A DNA stretch of 64,000 nt from CAZPBC01 sp964584775 (lineage in GTDB: Bacteria; Chlamydiota; Chlamydiia; Chlamydiales; SLFE01), in the NCBI GenBank assembly GCA_964584775.1, contig CAZPBC010000008.1, forward strand, positions 6,318-70,317. Reading direction: 5' to 3'. A model generated the notes under the pieces. The model was not told where the DNA came from. It worked only from the letters and a program-made list of their open reading frames with translations, and searched no databases. The translations under genes were made by a program, and so were the position numbers. Shown here piece after piece: positions 7,704 through 16,406 of this stretch; the stretch's first letter is position 1, and every line of letters begins with the position of its first letter.

Positions 7704-10142
7704 ATGGATTTAGGTGGTTTAGATATATCCAAGCTGATGGGTCCGGGTGGAGATCTCAAAATGGGAGAGACCACTGAACAAACCCAGACAGCTGCAGGTC
7801 TTGCCGCGCTTCAAGAAAGCCAGTCACAGGCTGGAGAAGGAGGAGAGCAACAGATCAACCAAGGATCTCCTAACTTACCCCCTCCCTCCATTGGTCTTTT
7901 AAAGGAGTTTTTCTCACAGGAGCTCTCCCTTGAAGAGATCGAAGAGGCGTTGAAGTTCATCACAGAATCAGAAGAGTTCGAGACCTATGCTAGAAAGAAC
8001 TTAAACCTGGATAGCAAATCTCCAGCCGAACGCCTCAAGGAGATCATCGACGAGTACTTCAGCGACGAAGAAGGAGTTCCGGTTGAGGTTCTGTTAAGAA
8101 AGGCTCTTGCGAAGATGCTAGAAATGTTACTCAGTGGCAATCCTGACCTCTCTGCAGATCTTGGGGGTCTCTTCAACCGCGTCCAATCACAAGTGGTGAA
8201 TAACTCGGTCCCTGAAGGGAAATTTGCGATGGAAGCTATCAAACAGTTCTTTGCTTCAACCGGCGTTGAGGCAGACGAGCAGATGATTGCGGATGAGTTT
8301 CTTGCTGCTTTAAAAACGACCTTTGAGAATGAAGAGAAGGTCTTTTCTCTAGACAGTCCCTTCTTGAAGACGGCAGTGGAAGAGGTCACAATGGAGTACC
8401 TCATCAAATCTGGCATGTCTGCTGAAGAGGCCGAGAATTTTATCAGCGAACAACTCCCCGCTCTCACCATCGGAAGTGAATTCAACAACTGGCTGGGAGG
8501 TGTTTCGACTGCTCAGGTACAAGATATCCCACCACCACCACCCGTGGTCAATACAGAGGCGGTGGATGAGTTATCAGCTGAACTCACTGCCCTGCTCGAT
8601 GCTCCGACACTGGGACCTGGCAAAATCAGTATCCTTGAATTTATGAAGATGGTCAAAGAGGCGATTCAAGAGCTTGAAGACCTCATCAATGAAATTATCT
8701 TGCAGGACTTAGAGCTCCAGAAGAGTCAAAGGCTTTCTCAGCTAGAGGTCATCGATGCTGCTGCAGCCCTCTTTATGGGTGGAGAGATCAATCCTGAAGA
8801 TATTGAGAAGTTCCTTGCTGGAGATGAGAGTCTCGACTCTGCGACAAAGATGCAGATTGAGATGCTCGCTGAAGAAGGAGAGCTCCAAGAGCTGAGAGAT
8901 AAAAAAGCAGCCGGTGAAAATATTGAAGGAGCCACTAGAAGCCTAGCTGATAAGATCAACGAACGGCTAGACAACTACAGCGGATCGGCAGCCTTAGTCC
9001 TTCTTGATATCCTAGACGCCTTTGTGAAGATGAAGGAAGCAGAAGCGGCTGAGAAAAATGAACAGGCAGATGCCGCTGCATCGGATGGGCAAGGAGACAT
9101 CATTAGTAACTATACTGAAGAGGTGACCAAGATTGTCAATGAGATGCTCCAAAAGCTCACAGGACTTGTCAACCTTGGAACCATTGAGATGGAGTCTCTC
9201 TCTCAGTTTGGTAAAGCGATCGACAAGTTGATGGAGCAGCTTAAGGGAGAAGATCAAGCAGGTGGAAAGGACCTCCTCCGCTCCCTGGCTGAGTTAATCA
9301 GCGCCAAACTGGGCGGCCCTGGTGGACTAGAGCAAAAAGTGGCCGGTCTCGATGTGAGCTCGATGGTTCAAGCCCTTCTTGCTACAGGAAACAAGGGTGT
9401 CAACGAGATGAGTGGAGGCACCTCCTCACAGATGATCACCGCCTACCTCGACGATGCGGCCATCAATGCCCTCATGATAGCAAGCTTCTTGCAGGGTGCA
9501 GGAATGCTAGAGAGTGGCGAAGGAACCACCGAGCTAGGACAGCTTTCTGGAGTCGCCGTCACCATAGGCCTGGTTGCCTCGCTCCTGGGAGGAGGGGCAA
9601 GTGTCAGCGATGTGAAAGATGTGCTGAACTCACTACAAAACATCTCCTCGAGTGTGGCCTCAACCGGTTTTGCAGGCTTCCTTGGAGGCGCGATCGCAGA
9701 CAGCCAAGGACTTTCTGAGGGCGACCAAGCCGCACTCACAGGAATATTAAGTGGAATTCTCTCGAGTGTCGGAAAAACCTCGAACGAAGAGGAGACTGAG
9801 GCAACAGGTGAGATCGTAAAACAATTGAGACAACTGTTGAAAGCACTTGAGCAGGTTCTCCAAAACCTTCTTGCTGGCGTCTCGAATGGATCGATCCCTC
9901 TAGAAGGGATCGGTGCGGCGGTCGCAGCCGGAGTTGGAGAGGCCGTAGGAGCTTTTGTGGGTGGAGTTTCCGGCTCCAGTGGACAAGACCTCGATCAACT
10001 CATCCAACAGCTTTCAGGAGCACTGCAGGGGCAGCTGACAACCAACGCAGCCTCCCCTGAAGCCACACAATTTTTGGTCAATGCCATGCTAGCAGCAGGA
10101 ATGGGACCTGCTCAGATGGGTGGACCTCAGATGGCTGCATAA
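7704..10142 (+). CDS. large putative T3SS-secreted protein (812 aa)
   Basis: No family recognised. The N-terminus is Gly/Gln/Thr-rich and disordered. Residues 56-61 (PNLPPP) match the PxLxxP class II chaperone motif. Residues ~65-270 and 300-460 are acidic and helical, with a Pro run near 275 (IPPPPPVV). The C-terminal third (about 550-812) is Gly/Ala/Ser-rich with mildly hydrophobic stretches (VAVTIGLVASLLGGGASV, GAAVAAGVGEAVGAFVGG), like a membrane-inserting translocator. It has a strong ribosome binding site and lies between the CopD-like and CopB genes. A translocon component or an effector sharing their chaperone is likely, by inference. Confidence 0.75.
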   Translation: MDLGGLDISKLMGPGGDLKMGETTEQTQTAAGLAALQESQSQAGEGGEQQINQGSPNLPPPSIGLLKEFFSQELSLEEIEEALKFITESEEFETYARKNLNLDSKSPAERLKEIIDEYFSDEEGVPVEVLLRKALAKMLEMLLSGNPDLSADLGGLFNRVQSQVVNNSVPEGKFAMEAIKQFFASTGVEADEQMIADEFLAALKTTFENEEKVFSLDSPFLKTAVEEVTMEYLIKSGMSAEEAENFISEQLPALTIGSEFNNWLGGVSTAQVQDIPPPPPVVNTEAVDELSAELTALLDAPTLGPGKISILEFMKMVKEAIQELEDLINEIILQDLELQKSQRLSQLEVIDAAAALFMGGEINPEDIEKFLAGDESLDSATKMQIEMLAEEGELQELRDKKAAGENIEGATRSLADKINERLDNYSGSAALVLLDILDAFVKMKEAEAAEKNEQADAAASDGQGDIISNYTEEVTKIVNEMLQKLTGLVNLGTIEMESLSQFGKAIDKLMEQLKGEDQAGGKDLLRSLAELISAKLGGPGGLEQKVAGLDVSSMVQALLATGNKGVNEMSGGTSSQMITAYLDDAAINALMIASFLQGAGMLESGEGTTELGQLSGVAVTIGLVASLLGGGASVSDVKDVLNSLQNISSSVASTGFAGFLGGAIADSQGLSEGDQAALTGILSGILSSVGKTSNEEETEATGEIVKQLRQLLKALEQVLQNLLAGVSNGSIPLEGIGAAVAAGVGEAVGAFVGGVSGSSGQDLDQLIQQLSGALQGQLTTNAASPEATQFLVNAMLAAGMGPAQMGGPQMAA

Positions 10143-10164
10143 AACACCTCTTGGAGTCAATGCA

Positions 10165-12978
10165 ATGAACATCAACCCCAACATTTCAGGTTATGGTGTT
10201 GAGTATCAACAGGCGCTCAATGAGCTGCAGGAGATCAACCAAGCAACAATAGAACAACTTTCAAACGATGAGGAGGTCTCTGACGTCTTGTCTACGAGTA
10301 CAGAGGCCCTTGGTGATCTCGAAATAGACCCACAAAACCCACGCCTCCCTAACCCAAACCAAGCTCTTCTATCCAGCGTTCCTACCAACCCTCAACTCAT
10401 TGATTATTTTATTCAAAACTCTGAGGCGATGAAAGAGCTGATTTTCTCAGTGAGTTACTATAGTGATTTAGTGAATGCGGGCATCCCTGAAGCCGAAATT
10501 GAATCGATGGTCAAGAGTATTTTAGTCAACAACTCCAACTCTCCATATACGCCCGATGCCCTTGTCAAAAGAGCGATGGGAGAGATCATGCATCAAGAGC
10601 TTCAGGCAGAACCGAATGCGGAACTAGAAACGGAATGGTTCAATCTTAGAGCTGAGCTTTTATCCCAAAATGAGCCGACTGCAAAACTGCTCATCCAACA
10701 GTGGACACAGCACTTTATTCAGGAAGGGAACACTCCTGAAAGAGCTGCCGAACTGGCTAACAAAGCAGCGGTTCTCTCTGTCGATCAAACCCTTTCCGAA
10801 GAAGGAGTGATCACTCCCTTTTACGGGATGCATCCAGCGATTGATGGAGCCGTTCTTGCAGCGATCAAAACCTCACTCGAAGGAGTCGAAAATGCCCAGT
10901 TTAAGGCTGCACTCGCCCAAGATCTAGTGAGTGCAGGAAACATGATAACTAATGGGGTCAGCGGGGCGACACAAGTCGAAAACCCCGAACAACTCTCACA
11001 GGATGCGATCGATGCGCTGGCTGCTAAAAACGAAGGCCACAAGGAGTACATCGAAGAACTACTTGTCATGCTTCAACAAGTTCCGATGAACTCACAGGAA
11101 AAAGTGGCCATTCTCGAGTTCATGAAGTTTGTTGCGATTGCAATCAATAACATGGACGCCGCCATTGCTCAAATGAACATCGACGATACGAGACTGACGA
11201 AAAGCGAAGCGCAGATGAAGATTGAAACCGCGGTCGCAAATATGGAGAACAAAATCAGTGAGATCAAAGAAGCCATGAGAAAGCTGCGTGAAATGCAGGA
11301 GAAGGTTGAAAAGATGAAAAACATGTTTGGGGTCTTCTCTGTACTCGCAGATGTGATGATGAGTGTCATGATGGCCGTTTTTGGAGTGATTATTGTCGCT
11401 GTTGCTCCCCTTCTTGCAGCAACAGTCACGGTGCTTGTCAGCTACGTGATTGGTGCCCAGGTTTTTCTCGCAGCCCTTGGGATACTTGGTATGATCATCG
11501 GGACGATCATCGCGATCATCTTATTCGCAACTGGAGCAGGAATTCCTTTAGCTATTGTGGTCGAAGTCATTGTGATCGTTGTTTTAGCTGTTATTACTAT
11601 AGTTGCTGAGATACTCGTCATGATTGTCACTGCTATTATAGGAGTGATCGCGTTGATACTGGGAGCCATACTGCTCATGGCTCTCTTAGTCTTGGCTCTG
11701 CTCGCCGTGAGTAAGGCACTCACAGAACACACCAATGTCACAGAAGATCTTGCGGATTCTTTTGGGCCAGCCCTACTCAATCTCCTCGATCAAGTTGGAA
11801 TTGATGTCGATCTAGATACTTGTTACTGGATCTGTGCCATTGCACCCATTGTGATTGTGGCGGTGATCTTGGTCGCCGTCCCTCTCATATTAATTCTTGC
11901 GATCGTTCTCGTCCCCATCATTGCTGTGATTGGTACTCCTCTGATGCTCAGTATCCCCGTCGTCTTTCTTGCTGCTCTGGCCGTCGCTTGGATTGCACTT
12001 TTAGCGTTTGTGGTTGTCGCCTCTCTCCTTCCTTCTTTCGTGGCCATTTTTGCTTTCGCTGCGGCACTCCTAGTCGCCATTGTGCTGCTTCTTGTTGCTG
12101 TCTTATTTTGGATCGCAGCCCTCATTGTCGCACTCCTTCCTGTCATTTTAGTAGTCCTTTTAGCCATCATTTTGGCAGCAGCGGGGCTCATTGCCGCTAC
12201 GCTTCTCCCAGCAATCATCATGACGATGCTGCAGTGGATTCCGATGTTCCTCAAAAAAGCAGGAGCCTACAAGTCAATCGCTGAAGGACTTGGTGAAGCA
12301 ATGGGACTCTCTGAAGAAGATATCGAAGGACTTGAATTGGCACTCACGGGAATGGGAGCCATGGCCACCGCCTCCTCAGGACAACAGGTGAATGAAAATG
12401 TCATGAGCGGTCCCAGTGCTGAAGAGCAAGAAGAGATGGACGCGATGGGAACCGAATATGGTATGGAGACCGAAATGGAAGGTCTTGAAGCGACCATTGA
12501 TCGAATTTCAAAATATATCGGGATGCTCAACGGCCCGAACATCACGGAGGAGTATCGAGAAGAGTATGAGAAGAAAAGCATCGGCTCCCAGGCTGCCCAA
12601 ATTGAAGAGCTGATGAAAGTCATGAAGCAGGTGAAAATTCAGCTTCAAAAAGTCCTCGATGCGATGACCAAAGGAGGCACAGGAGAAGGGATGGATCTAG
12701 GAAGTGCTCAACAGGAGCTCTCCACCTTCATCCAGACTTCACTGACTTCGGCATTGCCGAGCCTTAAAAAAATCCTCCCAGAAGACCTAGCGAATATGGC
12801 CACACCTGAGAACACTGGAGGAGCAGGAGGAGATATCATCGGATCCCTACAATCACTTGCTGTGCAGTCCATGCCTGATGCGGACCGCATGCGCGAAAAT
12901 GCGCAAAGGGATCTCGATCGTTACTTGGCAGAGGAAGAAGAGGAAAAGTATGAAACGGCCAATGTGTTTATGAGTTAA
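10165..12978 (+). CDS. copB: giant CopB-like T3SS translocator, tandem paralog 1 (937 aa)
   Basis: The start is ATG 10165 with TTGGAG 8 bp upstream; the frame is open from 10120 but that overlaps the previous gene. Residues 59-64 are PRLPNP (PxLxxP chaperone motif). Residues ~1-340 are soluble, about 340-390 coiled coil (IKEAMRKLREMQEKVEKMKN). Two extreme hydrophobic blocks, about 388-515 and 553-695, could make roughly ten membrane helices, split by a polar loop with CYWIC at about 553. The C-terminal ~240 residues are acidic and helical. It is nearly twice the length of Chlamydia CopB. The next gene is a close paralog. Role as major translocator is inferred from motif, hydrophobicity and context. 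Confidence 0.75.
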   Translation: MNINPNISGYGVEYQQALNELQEINQATIEQLSNDEEVSDVLSTSTEALGDLEIDPQNPRLPNPNQALLSSVPTNPQLIDYFIQNSEAMKELIFSVSYYSDLVNAGIPEAEIESMVKSILVNNSNSPYTPDALVKRAMGEIMHQELQAEPNAELETEWFNLRAELLSQNEPTAKLLIQQWTQHFIQEGNTPERAAELANKAAVLSVDQTLSEEGVITPFYGMHPAIDGAVLAAIKTSLEGVENAQFKAALAQDLVSAGNMITNGVSGATQVENPEQLSQDAIDALAAKNEGHKEYIEELLVMLQQVPMNSQEKVAILEFMKFVAIAINNMDAAIAQMNIDDTRLTKSEAQMKIETAVANMENKISEIKEAMRKLREMQEKVEKMKNMFGVFSVLADVMMSVMMAVFGVIIVAVAPLLAATVTVLVSYVIGAQVFLAALGILGMIIGTIIAIILFATGAGIPLAIVVEVIVIVVLAVITIVAEILVMIVTAIIGVIALILGAILLMALLVLALLAVSKALTEHTNVTEDLADSFGPALLNLLDQVGIDVDLDTCYWICAIAPIVIVAVILVAVPLILILAIVLVPIIAVIGTPLMLSIPVVFLAALAVAWIALLAFVVVASLLPSFVAIFAFAAALLVAIVLLLVAVLFWIAALIVALLPVILVVLLAIILAAAGLIAATLLPAIIMTMLQWIPMFLKKAGAYKSIAEGLGEAMGLSEEDIEGLELALTGMGAMATASSGQQVNENVMSGPSAEEQEEMDAMGTEYGMETEMEGLEATIDRISKYIGMLNGPNITEEYREEYEKKSIGSQAAQIEELMKVMKQVKIQLQKVLDAMTKGGTGEGMDLGSAQQELSTFIQTSLTSALPSLKKILPEDLANMATPENTGGAGGDIIGSLQSLAVQSMPDADRMRENAQRDLDRYLAEEEEEKYETANVFMS
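11074..11231 (+). repeat. 158-bp tract identical to 13905-14062
   Basis: Within paralog 1, 158 bases are identical to the matching part of paralog 2, including all synonymous positions, while flanking sequence differs at many third positions. This points to recent gene conversion or strong constraint. Confidence 0.9.
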
Positions 12979-12998
12979 ATTTTTCAAGGAGAAGTCTT

Positions 12999-15809
12999 AT
13001 GAATGTCGGTGGCACTGGAATGGGAATGGAAGCCCTGCAAGCACAGGAGCAGATTGAACAGATCAATCAGCAAGCGCTTCAACAAGTTGCACAGGAACAG
13101 GAGGCGACAGAGACTCTCTCTGCAAGCATGGAAGAGAGGGTGACGGATATCCAGATTGATCCGCAGAACCCGAAACCTCCAGATCCGAACTATGCGCTTC
13201 TTGGAACCGTTCCCACAAACGAACAGCTGATTCAATTCTTTGTAAAAAATACAGAGGCGTTAGACAAACTTCTCAATGCCATCCCAGCCTTCAAGAAGCT
13301 AGTCGATGTTGGAATCTCAAAATCGGAGATTAAATCGCTTGTCAAAGACATGCTCGTGAATAACTCCAACTCGCCTTTTGCTCCCGACACCCTTGCAAAA
13401 AAAGCGATCGGTCAAATCCTCGAACAAGAGCTGGAGACCAGTCCCAACACCGAACTCGAAGGAACCTGGTTCAATCTCCGTGCAGAGCTTCTCGTGCAAA
13501 ACGAACCCACCGCCCGTCTTCTCATTGAAAAACTGAAGCAGCACTATATCAACCAAGGCCACAGCCCAGACGAAGCAGCCAATATGGCAATGAAAGAGGC
13601 TGTTCTCACTGTCGACCAGAAACTCTCAGGAGGGGGCGATGTGGTGCCCAGCTACGGAACGCATGTCGACCTCGCTGATGCGGTCCTCTATGCAATCAAA
13701 GTCACTCTTGGTGAGACAGAGTATGCTCAGTTCAAAGCAGCACTTGCCCAAGATCTAGTCACTGGTGGAGACATGATCGTCAAAACAGTGACAAAGGCGA
13801 CTGAGGTGGAAAACCCCGAGCAACTTTCACAAGATGCGATCGATGCGCTGGCTGCAAAAAACGAAGGTCATAAGGAATACATTGAAGAACTGCTAACACT
13901 CCTCCAACAAGTTCCGATGAACTCACAGGAAAAAGTGGCCATTCTCGAGTTCATGAAGTTTGTTGCGATTGCAATCAATAACATGGACGCCGCCATTGCT
14001 CAAATGAACATCGACGATACGAGACTGACGAAAAGCGAAGCGCAGATGAAGATTGAAACCGCAGTGGCGAATATGGAGTCTAAAATCGGCCAGATCAAAG
14101 AAGCCATGAGAAAGCTGCGTGAAATGCAGGAGAAGGCTGAAAAGATGAAAAATATGTTGGGGGTCTTTTCGGTACTCGCAGATGTCATCATGGGTGTGAT
14201 GATGGCCCTCTTTGGGGCGATAATACTCGCCGCTGCCCCCCTTCTTGCAGGAACACTTATCGTGCTTGTCAGCTACGTGATCGGTGCCCAAGTCTTCCTA
14301 GCCGCCTTTGGGATACTCGGTATGATCATCGGGACTCTCATCGCCTTCATCTTACTGGCGACCGGAGTCGGAGCCGGTGTGGCCCTGATCGTCGAAATCT
14401 GTGTCGTTCTTTTTATAGCGATCGTTACCATTATCGCTGAAATACTAATCATGGTTGTCACTGCTATCATAGGGGTGATTGCTCTAATAATAGGAGCCGT
14501 ACTCCTGATGGCTATCTTAGTCTTGGCCCTGCTCGCCGTCAGTAAAGCGGTGACGGACCATACGAATGTCACAGAAGATCTCGCTGACTCCTTTGGGCCA
14601 GCCCTGCTCAACCTCCTCGACCAAATCGGAATTGATGTCGATCTAGATACCTGCTACTGGATCTGTGCGATTGCACCGATCGTGATTGTAGTGGTGATTT
14701 TGGTTGCCGTCCCTCTCATTTTAATCGCTTTGATCGTTCTCGTCCCCATCATTGCAGTGCTTGGTACACCAATCATGCTCAGCATACCTGTCGTCTTTCT
14801 TGCCGCCATGGCCGTCGTTTGGCTTGCACTTTTAGCGTTTGTGGCTGTCGCTGCTCTCCTTCCCGCGTTCATCGGAATTTTAGCAATTGCTGCTGCATCC
14901 CTTGTCGCCATTGTGCTGCTTCTTGTCGCCGTCGTATTTTGGATTGCTGCACTCATTGTCGCACTCCTGCCTGTCATTTTAGTGGTCCTTTTAGCGATCA
15001 TTTTGGCAGCAGCTGGGCTCATTGCCGCCACCCTCTTGCCCGCAGTGATCATGACGATGCTGCAGTGGATTCCGATGTTTCTCAAAAAAGCTGGAGCCTA
15101 CAAGACAATCGCAAAAGGTCTCGGAGAAGCAATGGATCTTTCTGAAGAAGATATCGAAAAGCTTGAATTGGCACTCACAGGAATGGGTGCTGGGGCCACT
15201 GCGATGTCCGGTCAACAGGTGAACGAAAACGTGATGAGCGGTCCCAGTGCTGAAGAGCAAGAAGAGATCGATGAGATGGGAACTGAATATGGCATGGAAA
15301 CTGAAATGGAAGGTCTTGAAGCAACCATTGATAAAATTTCAAAATATATCGGGATGCTCAACGGTCCGAACATCACTGAGGAGTATCGAGAAGAGTATGA
15401 GAAGAAAAGCATCGGCTCACAGGCTGCACAAATTGAAGAGCTGATGAAAGTCATGAAACAGGTGAAAATTCAGCTTCAAAAAGTCCTCGATGCGATGACC
15501 AAGGGGGGTACCGGAGAGGGAATGGATCTCGGTAGTGCTCAACAGGAGCTCTCCACATTCATCCAAGGCTCACTGACGTCTGTCATGCCAAGCCTCAAAA
15601 AAATCTTCCCAGAAGATCTAGCGAACACCATCGAGTCTGGCGGCGCTGCACAAGGAGGGGGAGATTTCATCGGATCTCTACAATCTCTTGCTGTCCAGTC
15701 GATGCCAGATGCAGACCGTATGCGCGAAAATGCTCAGAGGGATCTCGATCGTTATTTGGCTGAGGAAGAAGAGGAAAAGTATGAAACCGCGGGAGTGATC
15801 TTCAGCTAA
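12999..15809 (+). CDS. copB: giant CopB-like T3SS translocator, tandem paralog 2 (936 aa)
   Basis: Tandem duplicate of the preceding gene, starting 20 bp after it with AAGGAGA before the ATG. The domain plan is the same: soluble N-terminal third, coiled coil at about 340-385, hydrophobic blocks at about 385-514 and 550-695, CYWIC in the loop, and an almost identical C-terminal ~200 residues ending in an acidic EEEEEKYETA stretch. The chaperone motif is altered: residues 58-63 read PKPPDP, so the Leu of PxLxxP is lost. The N-terminal third is the most diverged part, suggesting different chaperone or tip partners. Translocator function is inferred. Confidence 0.75.
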   Translation: MNVGGTGMGMEALQAQEQIEQINQQALQQVAQEQEATETLSASMEERVTDIQIDPQNPKPPDPNYALLGTVPTNEQLIQFFVKNTEALDKLLNAIPAFKKLVDVGISKSEIKSLVKDMLVNNSNSPFAPDTLAKKAIGQILEQELETSPNTELEGTWFNLRAELLVQNEPTARLLIEKLKQHYINQGHSPDEAANMAMKEAVLTVDQKLSGGGDVVPSYGTHVDLADAVLYAIKVTLGETEYAQFKAALAQDLVTGGDMIVKTVTKATEVENPEQLSQDAIDALAAKNEGHKEYIEELLTLLQQVPMNSQEKVAILEFMKFVAIAINNMDAAIAQMNIDDTRLTKSEAQMKIETAVANMESKIGQIKEAMRKLREMQEKAEKMKNMLGVFSVLADVIMGVMMALFGAIILAAAPLLAGTLIVLVSYVIGAQVFLAAFGILGMIIGTLIAFILLATGVGAGVALIVEICVVLFIAIVTIIAEILIMVVTAIIGVIALIIGAVLLMAILVLALLAVSKAVTDHTNVTEDLADSFGPALLNLLDQIGIDVDLDTCYWICAIAPIVIVVVILVAVPLILIALIVLVPIIAVLGTPIMLSIPVVFLAAMAVVWLALLAFVAVAALLPAFIGILAIAAASLVAIVLLLVAVVFWIAALIVALLPVILVVLLAIILAAAGLIAATLLPAVIMTMLQWIPMFLKKAGAYKTIAKGLGEAMDLSEEDIEKLELALTGMGAGATAMSGQQVNENVMSGPSAEEQEEIDEMGTEYGMETEMEGLEATIDKISKYIGMLNGPNITEEYREEYEKKSIGSQAAQIEELMKVMKQVKIQLQKVLDAMTKGGTGEGMDLGSAQQELSTFIQGSLTSVMPSLKKIFPEDLANTIESGGAAQGGGDFIGSLQSLAVQSMPDADRMRENAQRDLDRYLAEEEEEKYETAGVIFS
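13905..14062 (+). repeat. 158-bp tract identical to 11074-11231
   Basis: Second copy of the identical tract shared by the two tandem copB-like genes. It encodes the end of the soluble domain and the start of the coiled coil. Confidence 0.9.
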
Positions 15810-15908
15810 TCTGGAAATCCGATGGTTACTCATGAAATTTCCTAGCTAACAGATTAGATCTAATTTCCTCTACTTGCTATAAGGAACTTTTCAAGATAGG
15901 ATAGAATC

Positions 15909-16310
15909 GTGATCAAAGAATACCTTACCCAACTGTCACAAGAGCTCAAGCTCAAGCCGACCACGGTGAAAACCAAAGAGGTCGGCGTTTTTGAATTTGA
16001 GGTCGATCCCCTCACTAAGGTGGAACTGGCTGAGTATGAGCTAGGTATCACATTGAAAACCGAACTTTGCGAAACGCCGACTCAAGACACGGGAGAGCTC
16101 TACGCGAAGATGATGGATGCAAATGTCTTTGGTATAGGGACTTTCGGAAGCGTTTTGGGGATGTCTGAGGACAATAAGTTCCTCCTGCTCACAAAATACA
16201 TCGATTATCAGCCCACCTACCAGGAATTCCGCGACACCTTTGAGGACTATGTCAACGCTGTCAAATTCTGGCAGGAGAAAGCAGAACCTTACCAAGGGCC
16301 TCCTAGCTAG
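15909..16310 (+). CDS. CesT/Tir-type T3SS chaperone, CT663-like
   Basis: A small acidic protein of 133 residues with the alpha/beta mix of class I T3SS chaperones (FEFEVDPLTKVELAEYELGI, KFLLLTKYIDYQPTYQEFRD). Its size and position immediately upstream of cdsD match C. trachomatis CT663. It is expected in the cytosol as an effector chaperone. The start is GTG 15909 with AGGA about 8 bp upstream; no ATG is available. A 12-bp palindrome (15853-15864, ATTAGATCTAAT) lies in the leader. The family call is by position, length and general fold impression. Confidence 0.75.
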   Translation: MIKEYLTQLSQELKLKPTTVKTKEVGVFEFEVDPLTKVELAEYELGITLKTELCETPTQDTGELYAKMMDANVFGIGTFGSVLGMSEDNKFLLLTKYIDYQPTYQEFRDTFEDYVNAVKFWQEKAEPYQGPPS

Positions 16311-16341
16311 TATTCTAATCCTTTAAATTAATGTGGTGAAA

Positions 16342-16357
16342 TGGCATACATGATGCT
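16342..16357 (+). promoter_or_regulatory. candidate sigma-54 promoter for cdsD operon
   Basis: TGGCATA (16342-16348), CATG, ATGCT (16353-16357) matches the sigma-54 consensus TGGCAYR-N4-TTGCW with one mismatch. The invariant GG and GC are exactly 10 bp apart. A start near 16368 would give a leader of about 39 nt to cdsD (ATG 16407). Chlamydiae encode RpoN. Confidence 0.5.
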
Positions 16358-16406
16358 TATATATTTCTATAGGATTTGAACGGATACTGATTAGTAAGGA
16401 CTTAGA

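Noticed and set aside
15853..15864. 12-bp palindrome ATTAGATCTAAT before the CT663-like gene
   Set aside because: Short, AT-rich and single-copy as far as seen; not enough to call an operator.
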